Source: Branchipolynoe longqiensis (Eukaryota; Annelida; Polychaeta; Phyllodocida; Polynoidae). From it: a DNA stretch of 64,000 nt. Positions 1 through 11,837 of the stretch are shown here, piece after piece (within the stretch, counting starts at the first letter, position 1; the number at the start of each line of letters is the position of its first letter). The notes beneath the pieces were generated by a model. It searched no databases and was not told the DNA's origin. It saw only the letters and a list, made by a program, of their open reading frames with translations. The stretch spans positions 85,428,709 to 85,492,708 of the forward strand of contig CM059190.1 of assembly GCA_030323885.1 (NCBI GenBank), written 5' to 3'. The position numbers were made by a program, and so were the translations under genes.

Positions 1-59
1 TAGTTAAGGTAGTGACATCTGTCTGCAGAATCTGGAACCACTCTAGTGGGGTACATTCC
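1..59. repeat. Left copy of a 58-bp segment duplicated around the first DIRS element
   Basis: Positions 1-59 match 4166-4223 with few differences; both contain GAATCTGGAACCACTCTAGT followed by a GGGTAC-type tail. The pair brackets the DIRS-like element and a small ITR-only element. The repeat may extend left of the window. It could be part of a dispersed repeat or an old target duplication. Confidence 0.7.
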
Positions 60-201
60 CTGACTGCTTATGATTTCACATGCTATATCACTGTAGAAAA
101 TGCTTGGAAAAAATAAGAAGAAAAAAAGAAAATGCTTGATTATATTCAGATATTCATATCGCAACAGGCATCAAGCTCTTATCCTTATAATATATATATT
201 G

Positions 202-247
202 TTTTACCTCGGTACTACACCTCTGGCCACTCATAGCCCAGAGAGAA
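202..247 (+). repeat. DIRS copy 1 left inverted terminal repeat
   Basis: TTTTACCTCGGTACTAC followed by CTCTGGCCACTCATAGCCC. It is the reverse complement, with a few mismatches, of 3753-3798. An AT microsatellite (about 188-200) abuts its outer end. Confidence 0.85.
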
Positions 248-650
248 GGAAGCCCATCCGAGTCCAGCAATTAGCATAATCAGCTCACAGCAGGAAGACG
301 TGTTCTGAACACACAACTCTGGCAGTTTTTCTACATTTACTACAAAACCAAACAGGTTAGTATCTTTCAAACTCAATACATTGGTTTAGTTCATGTTAGC
401 ATTCATGTACAAAGTTTTTTGAAACTTTTCGATAAGATATTACTGTTTTACAGTTTAGTTTCAATCATAATTGGCATGATCGTAAGGACAATGCTTCCAT
501 TGTTCAGTTATTAATTAAGCCGCCCGTTGCCGAAAGGAGAGATGTTTGGCAGGAGCCAGTTACAACATTGGGGATTCATTCACTGGGTCTCATTAGGATT
601 CCCCCTGTTGTGATTCCCGTTAAAGCGTACCTCCGGGTCCTATTGTGACG

Positions 651-1110
651 ATATGAACGGAGGAATTGCGTTACTAATGGCAACCAGCAACTTTCTCTCC
701 TATAGACAGTTCGAAAGCGCTCTCCACCGACGCTGAGAAAGAGGTTGCGCAGTCCAAAAAGATCATGGGCAATGATGGAAAGGAATACTCCCATTCCTAG
801 CACCAAAGCCTATTAAGGGCAAGCCGCTGGATAAGGGCAAAATGTTTGGTGGACAACTGCAATACTTGTTCAAGCAAGTAGAGACCAGCTCCAAGTGTGG
901 AAAACACATGGAAAGCGACGAAAGGAAATTGGCTGATGGCAACTCCAACCGCTTCAAGAAGCTGAGGCAGGATTTTTGCAACCAAAGAACCGGCCAATGA
1001 GGAGGCCAGTTCAGATCCAACTTCAGCTTCCAAGCCAGAGGAAGGGGCTAGAGGCAGTCATTCGGCTGGAACGATGGGAACGGGCCCTTCAATAGGGAGT
1101 TCAACACTCA
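651..1110 (+). pseudogene. DIRS copy 1 gag-like ORF1, C-terminal remnant
   Basis: DNA here aligns along its length with the minus-strand ORF1 3' part of copy 2 (22311-22810). It shares the segments encoding NGGIALL, NFLSYR, GKEYTLLL and KCGKHME-type runs, but in shifting frames and with stops, for example near 808 and 1000. The N-terminal acidic and lysine-rich part seen in copy 2 is missing because of a deletion near 640. ORF1 of DIRS elements is thought to be a structural, gag-like RNA-binding protein; that role is family knowledge. Confidence 0.65.
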
Positions 1111-1112
1111 GA

Positions 1113-2897
1113 AGTGGCGACTCAAACAATAGCAACCAAAACAGTAAGCAATATCTTTCAAGCCGGTGACCTCAATAACTGTCTTTCGGAATGGAATAAG
1201 GTTATATATAACTTAAATATCCTTAGCCTAGCAGAAGGTGTAAGGATTCCGTTAATAGAAGAACCTATTCAAAATAGAATACCATTTCCATATCGGTTTC
1301 ACGGTTCTGAATGTGAAGCATTAAACAATAAAGTCCTAATGTTTTGTGTAAAGGGTATTATAGAACCAGCACACGTTGCTGGGGGTTATCTCGAATATCT
1401 TCTTAAGACAGAAACCAAATGGGGATGTTAGACTAATTTTAGACCTCACCTTATTTAACAAATTTGTAGAATACAAACACTTTAAAATGTTTTCATTAGA
1501 AACAGCGAGAGACTTAGTCACACAAGCCACTTGGCTAGCAAGCATTGACCTTAAAGATGCATTCTACACAGTGCCAGTGTTGGAACGGAGAACCTTATGA
1601 GTTCCCGTGTATGCCGAATGGACTGGCCTGCTGTCCACACATTTTCACAAGGTTACTCAAACCAATTTTTTCGCAAATGGCTAGGAAAGGACATATCATG
1701 TTCCCATACATTGACGATTCATTTATTGTTGCGCAAACACAACAACAATGCCAAGCAGCAGTAGATAAATTATGTAAGACGTTTACAAATTTAGGTTTCT
1801 ACTTACATGAAACTAAATCAGTACTAATGCCAACAAACAAACTCAAATTTCGGGCTTTCTTTATTGATACCATAAAAATGACAATTTCATTAACAGAACA
1901 AAAAGTAGATAAATTTGCAACAACAGCAAACCAATTATTACAATTGAACAACCCAAAAATATTACAAGTTGCAGTCTTGATAGGGATAATGATAGCCTAC
2001 GCACCAGGTATCTTATATGGCCAGGCCAATGTCAAATCCTTAGAGATAGAGAAAAACTTGGCGCTGACTCGCACAAAAGGAAATTTCAAGCGGCCTATGA
2101 CAATCTCACCAGATGGCCAAAATGATATAATTTGGTGGCTTTCACACATAAACAAACCTAACCCAATTAGGATGGGAGAGCCTAACACTACTGTCACAAC
2201 AGATGCTTCCTTGGAAGGCTGGGGAGACCAACAGACAACAGGTGACCGATGGATGGAAGATGAAATCTCCGACCACATTAATGTACTAGAGCTTAGAGGC
2301 ATTTACCTAGGACTCCACAGTCTTGTTCACATTCCTAGAAATCATATAAGAGTTCTAACAGTAACAGATAACCCGACAGCTAGGGCTTACATTTGTAATA
2401 TTGGAGGGACTCGCTCTAAACCATGTAACAACCTGTCCAAACTCATTTGGGATTGGGCAGAGAAACACAAAATATGGCTAAGAGTAGCACATATTCCAAG
2501 CAGCCAAAACACTTTGGCTGACCGGAAAAGCAGACACTTCCATGACCATTTAGAATGGTCATTGAACCACAACATTTTCGACATTATTTGTCACAAATGG
2601 GGCAAGCCAGACATTGATCTCTTTGCATCATACAACAATAAAAAGTTACCAAAATATGTGTCTTGGCATCCAGAGCCAGGAGCCTCAAGAGTAGATGCAT
2701 TTTCATTAATTTGGAATAATAAATTCTATTACATATTCCCCCCATGGTTAGCAGGAATAACATCGGCATCAAAAGACTTGATGAGCTTTCCAAGGGAAAG
2801 GAACAACAGACAAACATCAAGGACCACTAACAGTCCATGGAGTGTTATGATTTTAAAGAATATTAGAAGATGGAGGACTAGGATTCGATGCTATTAA
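1113..2897 (+). pseudogene. DIRS copy 1 reverse transcriptase / RNase H, frameshifted
   Basis: This region encodes the DIRS pol core. Three overlapping frames (1114-1431, 1376-1600, 1545-2897) carry one continuous protein once frameshifts near 1400 and 1575 are allowed for. Visible motifs: LASIDLKDAFYTVPV (RT motif A with the catalytic D), YIDDSFIVAQ (motif C, YxDD intact), VTTDASLEGWG (RNase H start) and the DIRS-typical block WGKPDIDLFAS followed by YVSWHPEPG. About 100 bp is missing after FPPW compared with copy 2, and a further about 200 bp near 2840. It is followed at once by the recombinase. Not functional as it stands. Confidence 0.85.
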
Positions 2898-2901
2898 CGC
2901 A

Positions 2902-3637
2902 GTGAGATGTGCCCTATCCATTATTCTACCAAGAATAGATGGACAAACGGTTGGGAAACATCAGTTAGTACACTGGTTCATTAGATCGGTGTACGAAAGA
3001 AACCCACCCAAACCTAAATATAATAGGTTTTGGGATGTATCAATAGTATTCAAGTTATTCAAGTCATGGCCTAGCAACAAACATTTGTCAATAAAAGACC
3101 TAGGATTTAAATTAGCACTCTTATTATTGCTAATTACAGGACACAGAGGCCAAACCATTGTGGCACTTTCACTAGATGGATTAGAAATAGATAAGGAAGA
3201 AGCTACATTTGATTTACAGACATTACTTAAATCAAATCGTACAGGGGACCCACTGACCACAGTACACATTACTAGTTTTCCGGAGGATAAACAGATATGT
3301 GTAATTTAGGCCATTAGGGCTTCCATATCCAAGGCATGCGGAATCAGAAATTCCAAACAACTACTAATCAGCTTTATACGGCCACATAAAGCTATCTCGC
3401 GAGACACTCTCGCAAGGTGGACTTTCAAGGTGCTTAAACAAGCAGGAGTCAACACTGGACACTGTGCGTCTAACTCAATGCGTGGAGCCATGGTCTCCAA
3501 GGCAAAGACGATTAGGAATCTCAGCTAAGAGAATAATTGCATACACTGGGTGGAAGACGGCTAGATCGTTAGCAAAACATTACAACAAACGACTGGAAAA
3601 GTCAAGTGGCATGACGACACGCCTACTCACCAACTAA
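2902..3637 (+). pseudogene. DIRS copy 1 tyrosine recombinase, stop and frameshift
   Basis: The N-terminal part (2902-3306) reads through RDGQ-like and TGHRGQTIVALSLDGL, the box I arginine region. An in-frame TAG at 3307-3309 sits where copy 2 has TCG (serine). Downstream the frame continues to NSMRGAMVSKA, where the expected H of the HxxR motif is N. A one-base insertion near 3510 then shifts AGWKTARS and AKHYNK, the W and tyrosine region, into another frame. In DIRS elements this enzyme integrates the circular cDNA. This copy has lost at least the stop-free frame and one catalytic-motif residue. Confidence 0.85.
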
Positions 3638-3671
3638 AAACAGGTGTGAGAAAAAACATTAAATTTAAGTA

Positions 3672-3706
<35 letters not shown>

Positions 3707-3752
3707 TTGTTACAACATAAAAGGATTTTTTTTAAAACGAGATTACATAAAA

Positions 3753-3798
3753 TTCTCCCTGGGCTATGAGTAGCCAGAGGCGTGGTGCCGAGGTAAAA
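3753..3798 (-). repeat. DIRS copy 1 right inverted terminal repeat
   Basis: TTCTCCCTGGGCTATGAG through GAGGTAAAA is the reverse complement of the left ITR. The next 17 bases (3799-3815, TAGTATAGTTATACAAA) also occur outside the right ITR of copy 2 (19066-19082, complement strand), so the true element end may lie beyond this repeat. Confidence 0.82.
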
Positions 3799-3820
3799 TA
3801 GTATAGTTATACAAACTGCT

Positions 3821-4041
3821 GTTTTCCTGAGGTACTAGCCTCGGATAGTCGTGGGTCAGGGCTCACCCACCCTACCCTACCACGACTATAATTTTCGCTA
3901 GAACCAAATTGAAAACACAATAAGTATCCATATAGAGTTAAATCATTTTTTATCCTAAAAAGTATGTAAAAGATTGCTGGACCTGGATGTCCTTCCTTCT
4001 CCCTCACCCACAATTATCCGAGGCTAGTACCTCGGGAAAAC
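3821..4041. mobile_element. ITR-only DIRS-related mini-element
   Basis: About 44 bp at each end are inverted copies, GTTTTCC(T/C)GAGGTACTAGCCTCGGATA. Read on the minus strand from 4041, the sequence continues into GGGAGAAGGAAGGACATC and CCAGGTCCAGCAAT. That matches the 5' leader of the large DIRS elements (GAGAGAAGGAAGC, CCAGCAATTAGC). It has no coding sequence. I read it as a deletion derivative of a diverged DIRS family, adjacent to copy 1. Confidence 0.6.
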
Positions 4042-4165
4042 ACCAGTTATCCATCATCTATACCCAGGTAATATTCGTATAACTATATATATAAAAATAC
4101 AACTATATTGGTTTTTTTCTTCTGGAATTTCACCGCTGCTCTCCTCATGTGTATTACAGCGCACC

Positions 4166-4223
4166 AGTTAACCTAGTGACATCTATAGGCAGAATCTGGA
4201 ACCACTCTAGTCGGGTACTTTCC
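4166..4223. repeat. Right copy of the 58-bp duplicated segment
   Basis: Partner of 1-59; see that entry. Same orientation as the left copy. Confidence 0.7.
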
Positions 4224-4239
4224 AGCTTAACTGGCCTAT

Positions 4240-4385
4240 TACATATGTAAATACTCGATTCCTCCAATGTCCGTCAATCCTTCCTTCACAATCCTCAATA
4301 CTCGACACCTTCAGGCTTCACACCATAACTGGGAAGGCTGTTCCACATATCACTAATTCTCTGTAAAGAGAGAGTTGCTTGTACC
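4240..4385 (-). pseudogene. LINE reverse-transcriptase C-terminal fragment
   Basis: On the minus strand this reads LQRISDMWNSLPSYG, then after a frameshift IDGHWRNRVFTY. The pair (W)NSLP ... RLDxHW is the usual tail of Jockey/CR1-type LINE polyproteins. Only this tail is present. It is 5'-truncated and frameshifted near 4300. Confidence 0.5.
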
Positions 4386-4389
4386 GGGT

Positions 4390-5529
4390 TCTGGTTTTTT
4401 CTCTTGTTCTTTTAGGCAGTTTTCAGTCACGTTGGTGCATTGTGTGGGCGCTGCCAAAAGCGGTCCCATGCGGCAGGGAGTTGGCTTCTGGTGGGTCGTG
4501 TTTGGAGACATTTACAGAGGGAGCAAGGGGGTGGGGCCTGTGTGAGGCGGGCGGGCTGGGGTAGAGAGGAAAAGGTCTCCTCATATAGCGTATAGCATGA
4601 CTGCTAATATTAGATTTGAATCGAAATACTGAGGTATTCTTAAAATATCGCCTCCTATTTTGCGAGCATTTGATATAATAATATTAATAATAATAATAAT
4701 ATAAAGAAATAAGGTAGCTGTAGGAAAGCCAAAGTTCTGAATCGATTATTTACATGTTGATCCAAGGGATCATGACGTCACTCCAGTGACACCACCCATT
4801 GTACCTGAGACTCACAAAGAAATAACCAGTCTCGGATCAAATTGGATCACCGTATCAACGGTTCAACAATCAAACTTAATTCGTGTAGTTTTACTACTTA
4901 CCTTTCGTTCTCTTAAGTTTACTTCCAAATGCTGTTTAAATGTGGTCCCATGGTTAGCTGGACTCACCACTGTTATGTTTTACCCTCTGATTTTGGTTAA
5001 AATCCAACAATTTAAATTGCCCCTTTGCCGTTTCACTTTGGTACATTAGTTGTTTAAGAAGGGGAAATTTCAAAAGTAGACAATTAGTTTTCGTCATTAC
5101 ACTTTTCAACAACAAAATTCCCGACATATCCAGAGGAGTGATTCTACATATAATTAATGACTTCTTGATCAAGTTAGTGTGGCTAATTCATCAACGACGA
5201 ATTCCATTATAGTATAAACTATAATTAGATATTTGTTCAATTAAATTTGAATAATCTGATGGTTTTGAGTTTTTGGCACATATTTGAGATAAACACATTA
5301 TGTTGATTATTATACTTTATCCTTCTTAAATTGGAAGCAACTTTTCTTTTAAAGGATGAACTTTGGAGATATTTGAAGTTAAAAGAGGCAAAATAAGTGT
5401 TGATGTGCACACCAAATGCTGGATATGGGATTCATTTATCCGTTTTTGAGCACAACACAGCAACACCAAACTGCGATAGATGTTTAATGAGTGCACCAAT
5501 AGTTAGATGCGTAGGATCAAATAGAGCTA
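4390..5529. other. No gene recognised
   Basis: AT-rich unique-looking sequence with a short ATA microsatellite (4675-4702). 5046-5100 resembles 14150-14200, the tail of a SINE-like repeat (TAGTTGTTTAAGMAGGKGAA). I find no supported exon. Confidence 0.5.
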
Positions 5530-5588
5530 CCCCGTCCTGATATGACCTTAGATGTTGCTAGGACGTTAAACAACAACAAACAAACAAT
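5530..5588 (+). repeat. SINE-1 3' tail fragment
   Basis: CCTGATATGACCTTAGATGT and the CAAACAAAC tail match the 3' end of the SINE-1 family found about 15 times in this window. Confidence 0.75.
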
Positions 5589-5763
5589 AGAGCTACGTTT
5601 TTGGGTTTTTAAATAGTTGATGCTTGATTATACAGCTTTAATAGACCTCTATAAATACTGGTTGCTCACAGCTATTCAAGCTTTTTAATTTTTTTTATTA
5701 AGGGATGTACATTATATTTATTAACTTTCATAAGGCGTGATGAAATTCATTCCGACGTTGAGA

Positions 5764-6099
5764 TTAAAACTGCATAGTCCGATGAAAGCTTTATACATTT
5801 GTCAAAACGAAAGCAATTATCTAGATTTGATTTGACAGATCTAATTTAGATACCGGTGTACTTATCACACATTTGTCGACACATATAAGGGAATAAATAC
5901 TGAGTCAATTTAATAGAATCTGCTACTGCAGAAATCTACGGTGTCAGTTTTGGCATGCATGCCAAAATTAATTTGGCATATTTGCACTTCAAATATCTCA
6001 AAAGTTAGCCATTTAAAATCAAATTTACTTCAAACTACGGTATATTATGACGGTCAAAATATCTCAGAAAATGACAGAAACTCAAAACTGCAACTTTAA
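5764..6099 (+). mobile_element. MITE family A, copy A1
   Basis: It starts TTAAAACTGCATAGTCCGAT and ends GCAACTTTAA. The interior matches the family consensus (TTTGGCATGCATGCCAAAAT, AAATATCTCAAAAGTTAGCC). The right TIR has lost about 10 bp (CATCGGACTA). TTAA occurs at both edges. The right end is part of a later 181-bp tandem duplication. Confidence 0.85.
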
Positions 6100-6430
6100 T
6101 TGCCTGCCGCCCTTTATCCTTTGTCAAGGAGACGCTGATCACTTTAGCGTTCGTCAACACGTACACCTGTACAGCACCACACACTGACGTCATCCGGTCT
6201 TTGCACAATGAGATGTAGGTCTCAATCGATTAGTTTCCATGGCGACCTACAATGTCAGAAACTCAAAACTGCAACTTTAATTGCCTGCCGCCCTTTATCC
6301 TTTGCCAAGGAGACGCTGATCACTTTAGCGTTCGTCAACACATACACCTGTACAGCACCACACACTGACGTCATCCGGTCTTTGCACAATGAGATGTAGG
6401 TTTCAATCGATTAGTTTCCATGGCGACCTA
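6070..6430 (+). repeat. 181-bp tandem duplication, two copies
   Basis: Units 6070-6250 and 6251-6430 are nearly identical. Each begins with the last about 30 bp of MITE A1 and contains CACTGACGTCATCC, a palindromic CRE-like octamer, then GTTTCCATGGCGACCTAC, an RFX-like X-box sequence. Confidence 0.9.
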
Positions 6431-6574
6431 CAACGACACATTCATAAACTGATCATATCATAAGAAGTGATCAAACTGTGGGTGTAAAACTGAATCCTCT
6501 CCTAAGAATATGCGCATGTTTTGATGAGTCGTCTCTTTTTTAATGAGATATGGTGACGATAGTTTTGCTATTTT

Positions 6575-6835
6575 TAGATGTGGTCCACAACTGGTTCATC
6601 AACGGTTCTGGTTTGTGCTGTCCTGTCTGGGAAAGTGCATATAAAAGACCCCCTTGCTGCTTATCAGAAAGAGTAGCCAATGTGGTGGCAGTAGGTTTCC
6701 TCCAAAGAAATATGTTAGTCTCATGAGTATGACCATAAATATGTTAGTCTCATGAGTATGACCATATGTTTGACGTCCAATAGCCGATGATACGAAAATC
6801 AATGTGCTCTAGAGGCTTTTTATTTGCCATGGATG
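6575..6835 (+). repeat. SINE-2 copy with internal 26-bp duplication
   Basis: It is the reverse complement of 40285-40605: CAACTGGTTCATCAACGG, GCATATAAAAGACCC, AATCAATGTGCTCTAGAGGC. Within it, AATATGTTAGTCTCATGAGT plus ATGACCATA is repeated twice in tandem (6710-6765). Confidence 0.75.
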
Positions 6836-7805
<970 letters not shown>

Positions 7806-7813
<8 letters not shown>

Positions 7814-8276
7814 ACAAAACTTTCGACGCATGACAACGTTCGACAACATGTGGATTTTATGTAAGCGCTAGGTGTATGTCGATGTATGTTAGACGTACAT
7901 TAGTGTAACATTGTTCACTACATTGACCTACTTTAAAGGTAGTGGGAATGTACAGTCCGCATACTGACAACATACGCCTAATGTACGTTTAGCATTTCTC
8001 CAGCGTGTCTTGACGTATGTAACGTATGATGCGTAGTTCTGGTGATCGAATAACGTATATAATGTTCACCGGCGTTCTGTGAAAGTACCGTGAGCGTAAT
8101 TCGAGCATTTTTCGCCGGGAGGTACTTTAAACCATATGTTGGTCATACGTTCGCCATACGCTGTGTATATGGTAACTTTTCCCCCCGCGCATAAAAGTTT
8201 GACGTATCTCGACGTAAAAAAGTGGTTTTCCGCATTGGCGGCACACTGGCGAGATACGTCGTAATGTGACAGGGCC
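7806..8276 (+). mobile_element. MITE family B, copy B1, left half missing
   Basis: From TGCACAAAACTTTCGACG onward it matches B3 (27725-28222) and ends CGTCGTAATGTGACAGGGCC, the family right TIR. The left TIR and left half are absent; the (TG)n tract takes their place. Confidence 0.75.
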
Positions 8277-8877
8277 AATAGTGGTGTGTCTGAGCTAGCT
8301 ACCCCGGTTGAACCCTTGGGAGCATTGGATAATCGATTTTTGATTCTCTTAAATTAAGAATTGGCTTAAATCAAGTATGCCACTCCGCGCCTCACCTCTC
8401 ACCACCCCGTCCCCTGACCCCAATTACCAATACACTCGTCGGGTGGGAGCAGAAGAGCCTGGAGATTGATTAGTCAGGGTCTGTACGGGGTCCGCAAAGT
8501 CGTGAAAAGTCTTGAACTTAATTTGCTCCAGTTGAAGGCCTTGAAAAGCCTTTGAATTTAACCTATTTTGGGTAATTAGTCTTGAAAAGCCTTGAATTCC
8601 ATTAAACTGTCCCCACTGATCTAAATTAGTCCGAACACATTATTCGCCATTGGTTTCACCCCCATTCCCCCAAAATCCGAATGGAAATAGTCTTGAATTC
8701 CTATCAAAAACAGCCTTCAAATGCCTTGAAATACCCTTGAATTCCATATCTTCACATGCGTACGGACGGACCCTTGGTTAGTTGATTGAGTTCTACACTT
8801 GAGATCATATCAGGATGTGTACCCGATCACACATGGAAAACTACACACACACATTCAGACAGATATATACATTATAG
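8277..8877. other. No gene recognised
   Basis: 8500-8750 contains several degenerate copies of CTTGAAAAGCCTTGAATT. 8805-8835 is a scrap of the SINE-1 tail. No supported exon. Confidence 0.45.
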
Positions 8878-9199
8878 TTTGTTTGTTTGCTAGTTTGTTT
8901 GGGTTTGACATCCTAGTAACATATATGTTCATATCTGGATGGATACCGACTTGTGACGGTGGGCACTCATGGCAACTTTACAGTGCTGCCACACTAGGAG
9001 ATCAGGCCAACAGTCACATTATCCTGACAGTGAGTCAACCAGTCCTTACCCTATCCTAATAATGCAGAGTGCCTGGCTAGGAAGCGACAAGTAGCCTACC
9101 AATTTTTAAGTCATCGATCGAACCATGGGTTTGAATCCCACGATCTACCAAAATATGAGACGGACGCTCAACTCATTCAGTCATCCCGTCTGGTCAGTT
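8878..9199 (-). repeat. SINE-1 copy, near full length
   Basis: Minus-strand copy. The tRNA-like head at the right edge contains GGTTTGAATCCC-type box B and CGAATGAGTTGAGCGTCCGT-type box A in complement. The body contains TGTCAGGATAATGTGACTG, and the tail is CAAACAAACAAAC. Confidence 0.85.
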
Positions 9200-9205
9200 A
9201 CCATA

Positions 9206-9275
9206 GGTGCGCACCATCACAAGGCGGAACCCTTCTAACATGACCTCAGATGTTGCCTGGACGAAAAACCACAAT
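9206..9275 (+). repeat. SINE-1 3' fragment followed by poly-C
   Basis: GTGCGCACCATCACAAGGCGG and ACCTCAGATGTTGCCTGGACG match the SINE-1 tail. A run of about 22 C lies at 9344-9365. Confidence 0.7.
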
Positions 9276-9460
9276 CATACACTTTCTCACGAGACCTCAA
9301 AATATGTCAACACAATACAATGGACTGCGTCCAATCTATCTACTGCCCCCCCCCCCCCCCCCCCCACACACACACAAACCGGAAGTTGGTACAAGGTGTT
9401 GCGCTGCTTCTGTCAACTACTAAACTGCGCCATAAGCTTACGTTAACAGTGCGTACTAAC

Positions 9461-10127
9461 TTAAAGGGGCTGTCACATTAGGGTTTTTTGCGGGAGCGTA
9501 TGGCGGCGTAGGCGCGTTACGTCGGCATACGCTATGCATACGCTACACATAGGCCGGCGTATGCCATTGTACGCCGCCATACGCTTTCTCCCGTCGGTCC
9601 GTCCAAATTTGTTTGTGCATGCTAAAAAAATCTCGACCTATGGGAGCGTATGGTTCATATGCTACTCATATGCCGGTGTACGCTCCTCGTACGCCGGTGT
9701 ATGCTCCTCGTAACCTAGGGGTGCGCCGGCATAGGTTACGCATACGCTCAACTTGCGTCACCGGCGTATCTCTAGCATATGTAGCGTATGCATAACCTAC
9801 AAGTTATGTATTGGAGCGTACTCTTAGCGTATGCACAGCGTATTCCAAGCGTATGCCATAGGTCTCGACATCGAATTTGACTCATATGCTACTCATACGC
9901 TACGCATACGCTACGCATAGGTTCCATATGCCAATCAAAACCGTAAAAAAATGTCACAGTACACTCTCATACGCTCCTCATACGCCCCTCGTACACTCCT
10001 CATAGGTTCCACATACGCTCAAAACCACCCGAGAGGTCACCAAAGGTCATGATAGGCCGGCACGCGCAGCTTTTACATAGGTTTTCAATACGCTCCCGCC
10101 ATACGCCGTAATGTGACAGGGCCTTTA
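9461..10127. mobile_element. MITE family B, copy B2 (TACG-rich)
   Basis: The left end GGGGCTGTCACATTAGG and right end CGCCGTAATGTGACAGGGCC are inverted. The interior is a degenerate array of GCATACGCT / AGCGTATG words on both strands with no coding frame. Confidence 0.8.
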
Positions 10128-10299
10128 GAACGTGGTACTTCAATGAAAGTAGCGCCGCTCCCTTTTCATACTGACTTATGGTAAAAGAACATACTTTTTT
10201 AAAACCCCCACCACTACCACCATCTTTCCCACTCACTGTGGAGAGCTGTCCTCGCGTTTTCAAAGTGTGGTAGTTTAGTGTGAGACGCAGTTGAGTTCC

Positions 10300-10645
10300 T
10301 TGTTCTTTTACGTCCTAGTAACATCTAAGGTCATATCAGGACGGGTAGGGCCTACCGACTTGTGAGTTCTACACTTGAGATCTGCACTCATGGTGACTTT
10401 ATAGTGCTGCCCCACTGGAAAATCAGGCCGCTAGCGCCATGACCCGATATCCCACTCAGACACATTATCCTGACACTGAGCTAACCAGTCCTTGCCCTGT
10501 CCTATTAATGCCAAGTGCCAGGCTAGGTAGCGACACGTATAAATTTTTATGTCATTGGTTTGACTCGACCGGGAATCAAATTCCCAACCTCCCGAACGCG
10601 AAGCCGCCGTTCTACCGATTAGGCCATTGGGCCCGGTGTGGCGGT
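10300..10645 (-). repeat. SINE-1 copy, near full length
   Basis: Read on the minus strand, the head is GGCCCAATGGCCTAATCGGT (box A-like) with GGAATTTGATTCCCGG (box B-like), then GACTCGACCG in complement, the body and the tail GACCTTAGATGTTACTAGG. Confidence 0.85.
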
Positions 10646-11102
10646 TTCAGTGTGTTCCCGTGCTCAGACGTGTACCTCGCTTCTGCGCATGCATCAGAAT
10701 CTAATAAACATGGCCGTAATCGATTAACACTACCCGGGCGACTCGGGTCATCCCAGTCGTCAGAATTTCAAATAGAACACGGCGAGTGGAGTCGACAAAT
10801 ACACGTGCCGTGTGCCAAAAAAGAATAACTTAGATTAATTAAATGGAAATATAGGTAAACTAGGCCATCATAAAATACTTTAAATCCTATTTTGCTGTAT
10901 TTTTTATCGGTTATTAAAAAAAAAAAAAAAATTGTCCACCCGAGCGCGGAGAAGCGTATTCGATTATTCGACCCGAGTTTGTAGGATGTGCGCATGCGCC
11001 AATAAGTGTCTCGGGTGATCCGAGTTGATGCGAAATCCGCGCATGCGCAGAAGCAACGGGACACGGCTGAGCACGGGAACACGCTGAAACCGCCACACCG
11101 GT
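10633..11102. mobile_element. TIR element with family C core (C1)
   Basis: Outer inverted repeats of about 60 bp: CCGGTGTGGCGGTTTCAG at the left and its complement CTGAAACCGCCACACCGG at the right, continuing to TTCTGCGCATGC. The core matches family C (GGCCGTAATCGATTAACAC, GGAGTCGACAAATACACGTG, GACCCGAGTTTGTAGGATGT). About 100 bp of the C interior is missing relative to 17268-17685. Its left edge overlaps the tRNA-like head of the neighbouring SINE. Confidence 0.75.
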
Positions 11103-11483
11103 GACGTAGTTGGGAGGTTTACACAGACGGCGGGTCCTGTGTTCAGCCTGGGGGAACTAGCGAGGTGCGACCGAGTGGGGAGTGTCTATAGGAATACAGA
11201 TTAACTTCCTGGTACGGATCACTTTTAACACGCCGTTTGTCTGGTCATAGTGGGTCGCAGTGTTGCCAACCTGGAGGTACTGAGAATCCTTAAGGTTTTT
11301 GCGTTGCGGGAGTGGAACCCAAGTGGCTGCTAACCACAAGCTTGCTAGGGAGGTCCGGTTGCAACCGCCCCCTCCCCCCACGAAGAAAGTTGTTAAAATG
11401 GGTTATTTGAGGACATTTCCGAGGGGTTATACTTATAGGCTAATATTTTACAAATTTGTTAACATATGTATATTTACTTGTAT
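11103..11483. other. No gene recognised
   Basis: Mixed-composition sequence with a short C-run near 11370. No supported exon or shared repeat seen. Confidence 0.45.
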
Positions 11484-11837
11484 TTAAAGCTGCATAGTCC
11501 GATGAAATATAAAATTTTCAAAACAAACCCAATTATCTCAGTTTGATTTTAAATATCTAACTTAGATACTCATACACTTATTAAACATTTGTTTCTGCGT
11601 AGAAGGGAATACTGAGTAAATTTAACAGAACCTGTTATTGCAGAAGTCGAGGGTGTCAGAATTTTGGCAAGCTTGCCAAAACTAATTTTCCATGTTTGCA
11701 CTCAAAATATCTAAAAGGTTTACCACTTAAAATAAAAGTAACTTTGAACTAATGTAAAGTAGATACTTGTGATCGATCTAATATATTTATCCCAGAAAAA
11801 ATACAGAAATTCAAAACCATCGGACTATGCAACTTGA
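11484..11837 (+). mobile_element. MITE family A, copy A2
   Basis: It starts TTAAAGCTGCATAGTCCGAT and ends CATCGGACTATGCAACTTGA; the terminal TTAA has mutated to TTGA at the right. Full length, about 354 bp. Confidence 0.9.

Larger units (their letters stand above)
202..3798 (+). mobile_element. DIRS-like tyrosine-recombinase retrotransposon, copy 1, internally deleted
   Basis: The element is bounded by inverted terminal repeats of about 46 bp (202-247 and 3753-3798), both reading TTTTACCTCGG inward, as in DIRS elements rather than direct LTRs. Between them lie, in order, a gag remnant, reverse transcriptase with RNase H, and a tyrosine recombinase. There is no integrase or protease. Against copy 2 (19092-24386) it is about 1.4 kb shorter. 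It lacks most of the gag N-terminal half near position 640, about 100 bp near 2745 and about 200 bp near 2840. Frameshifts and stops are also present, so it is a non-autonomous relic. Confidence 0.88.

Noticed and set aside
4379..4564. 61-codon frame with a hydrophobic start (possible signal peptide)
   Set aside because: Short, no splice context or conservation visible, in a region with no other gene signals.
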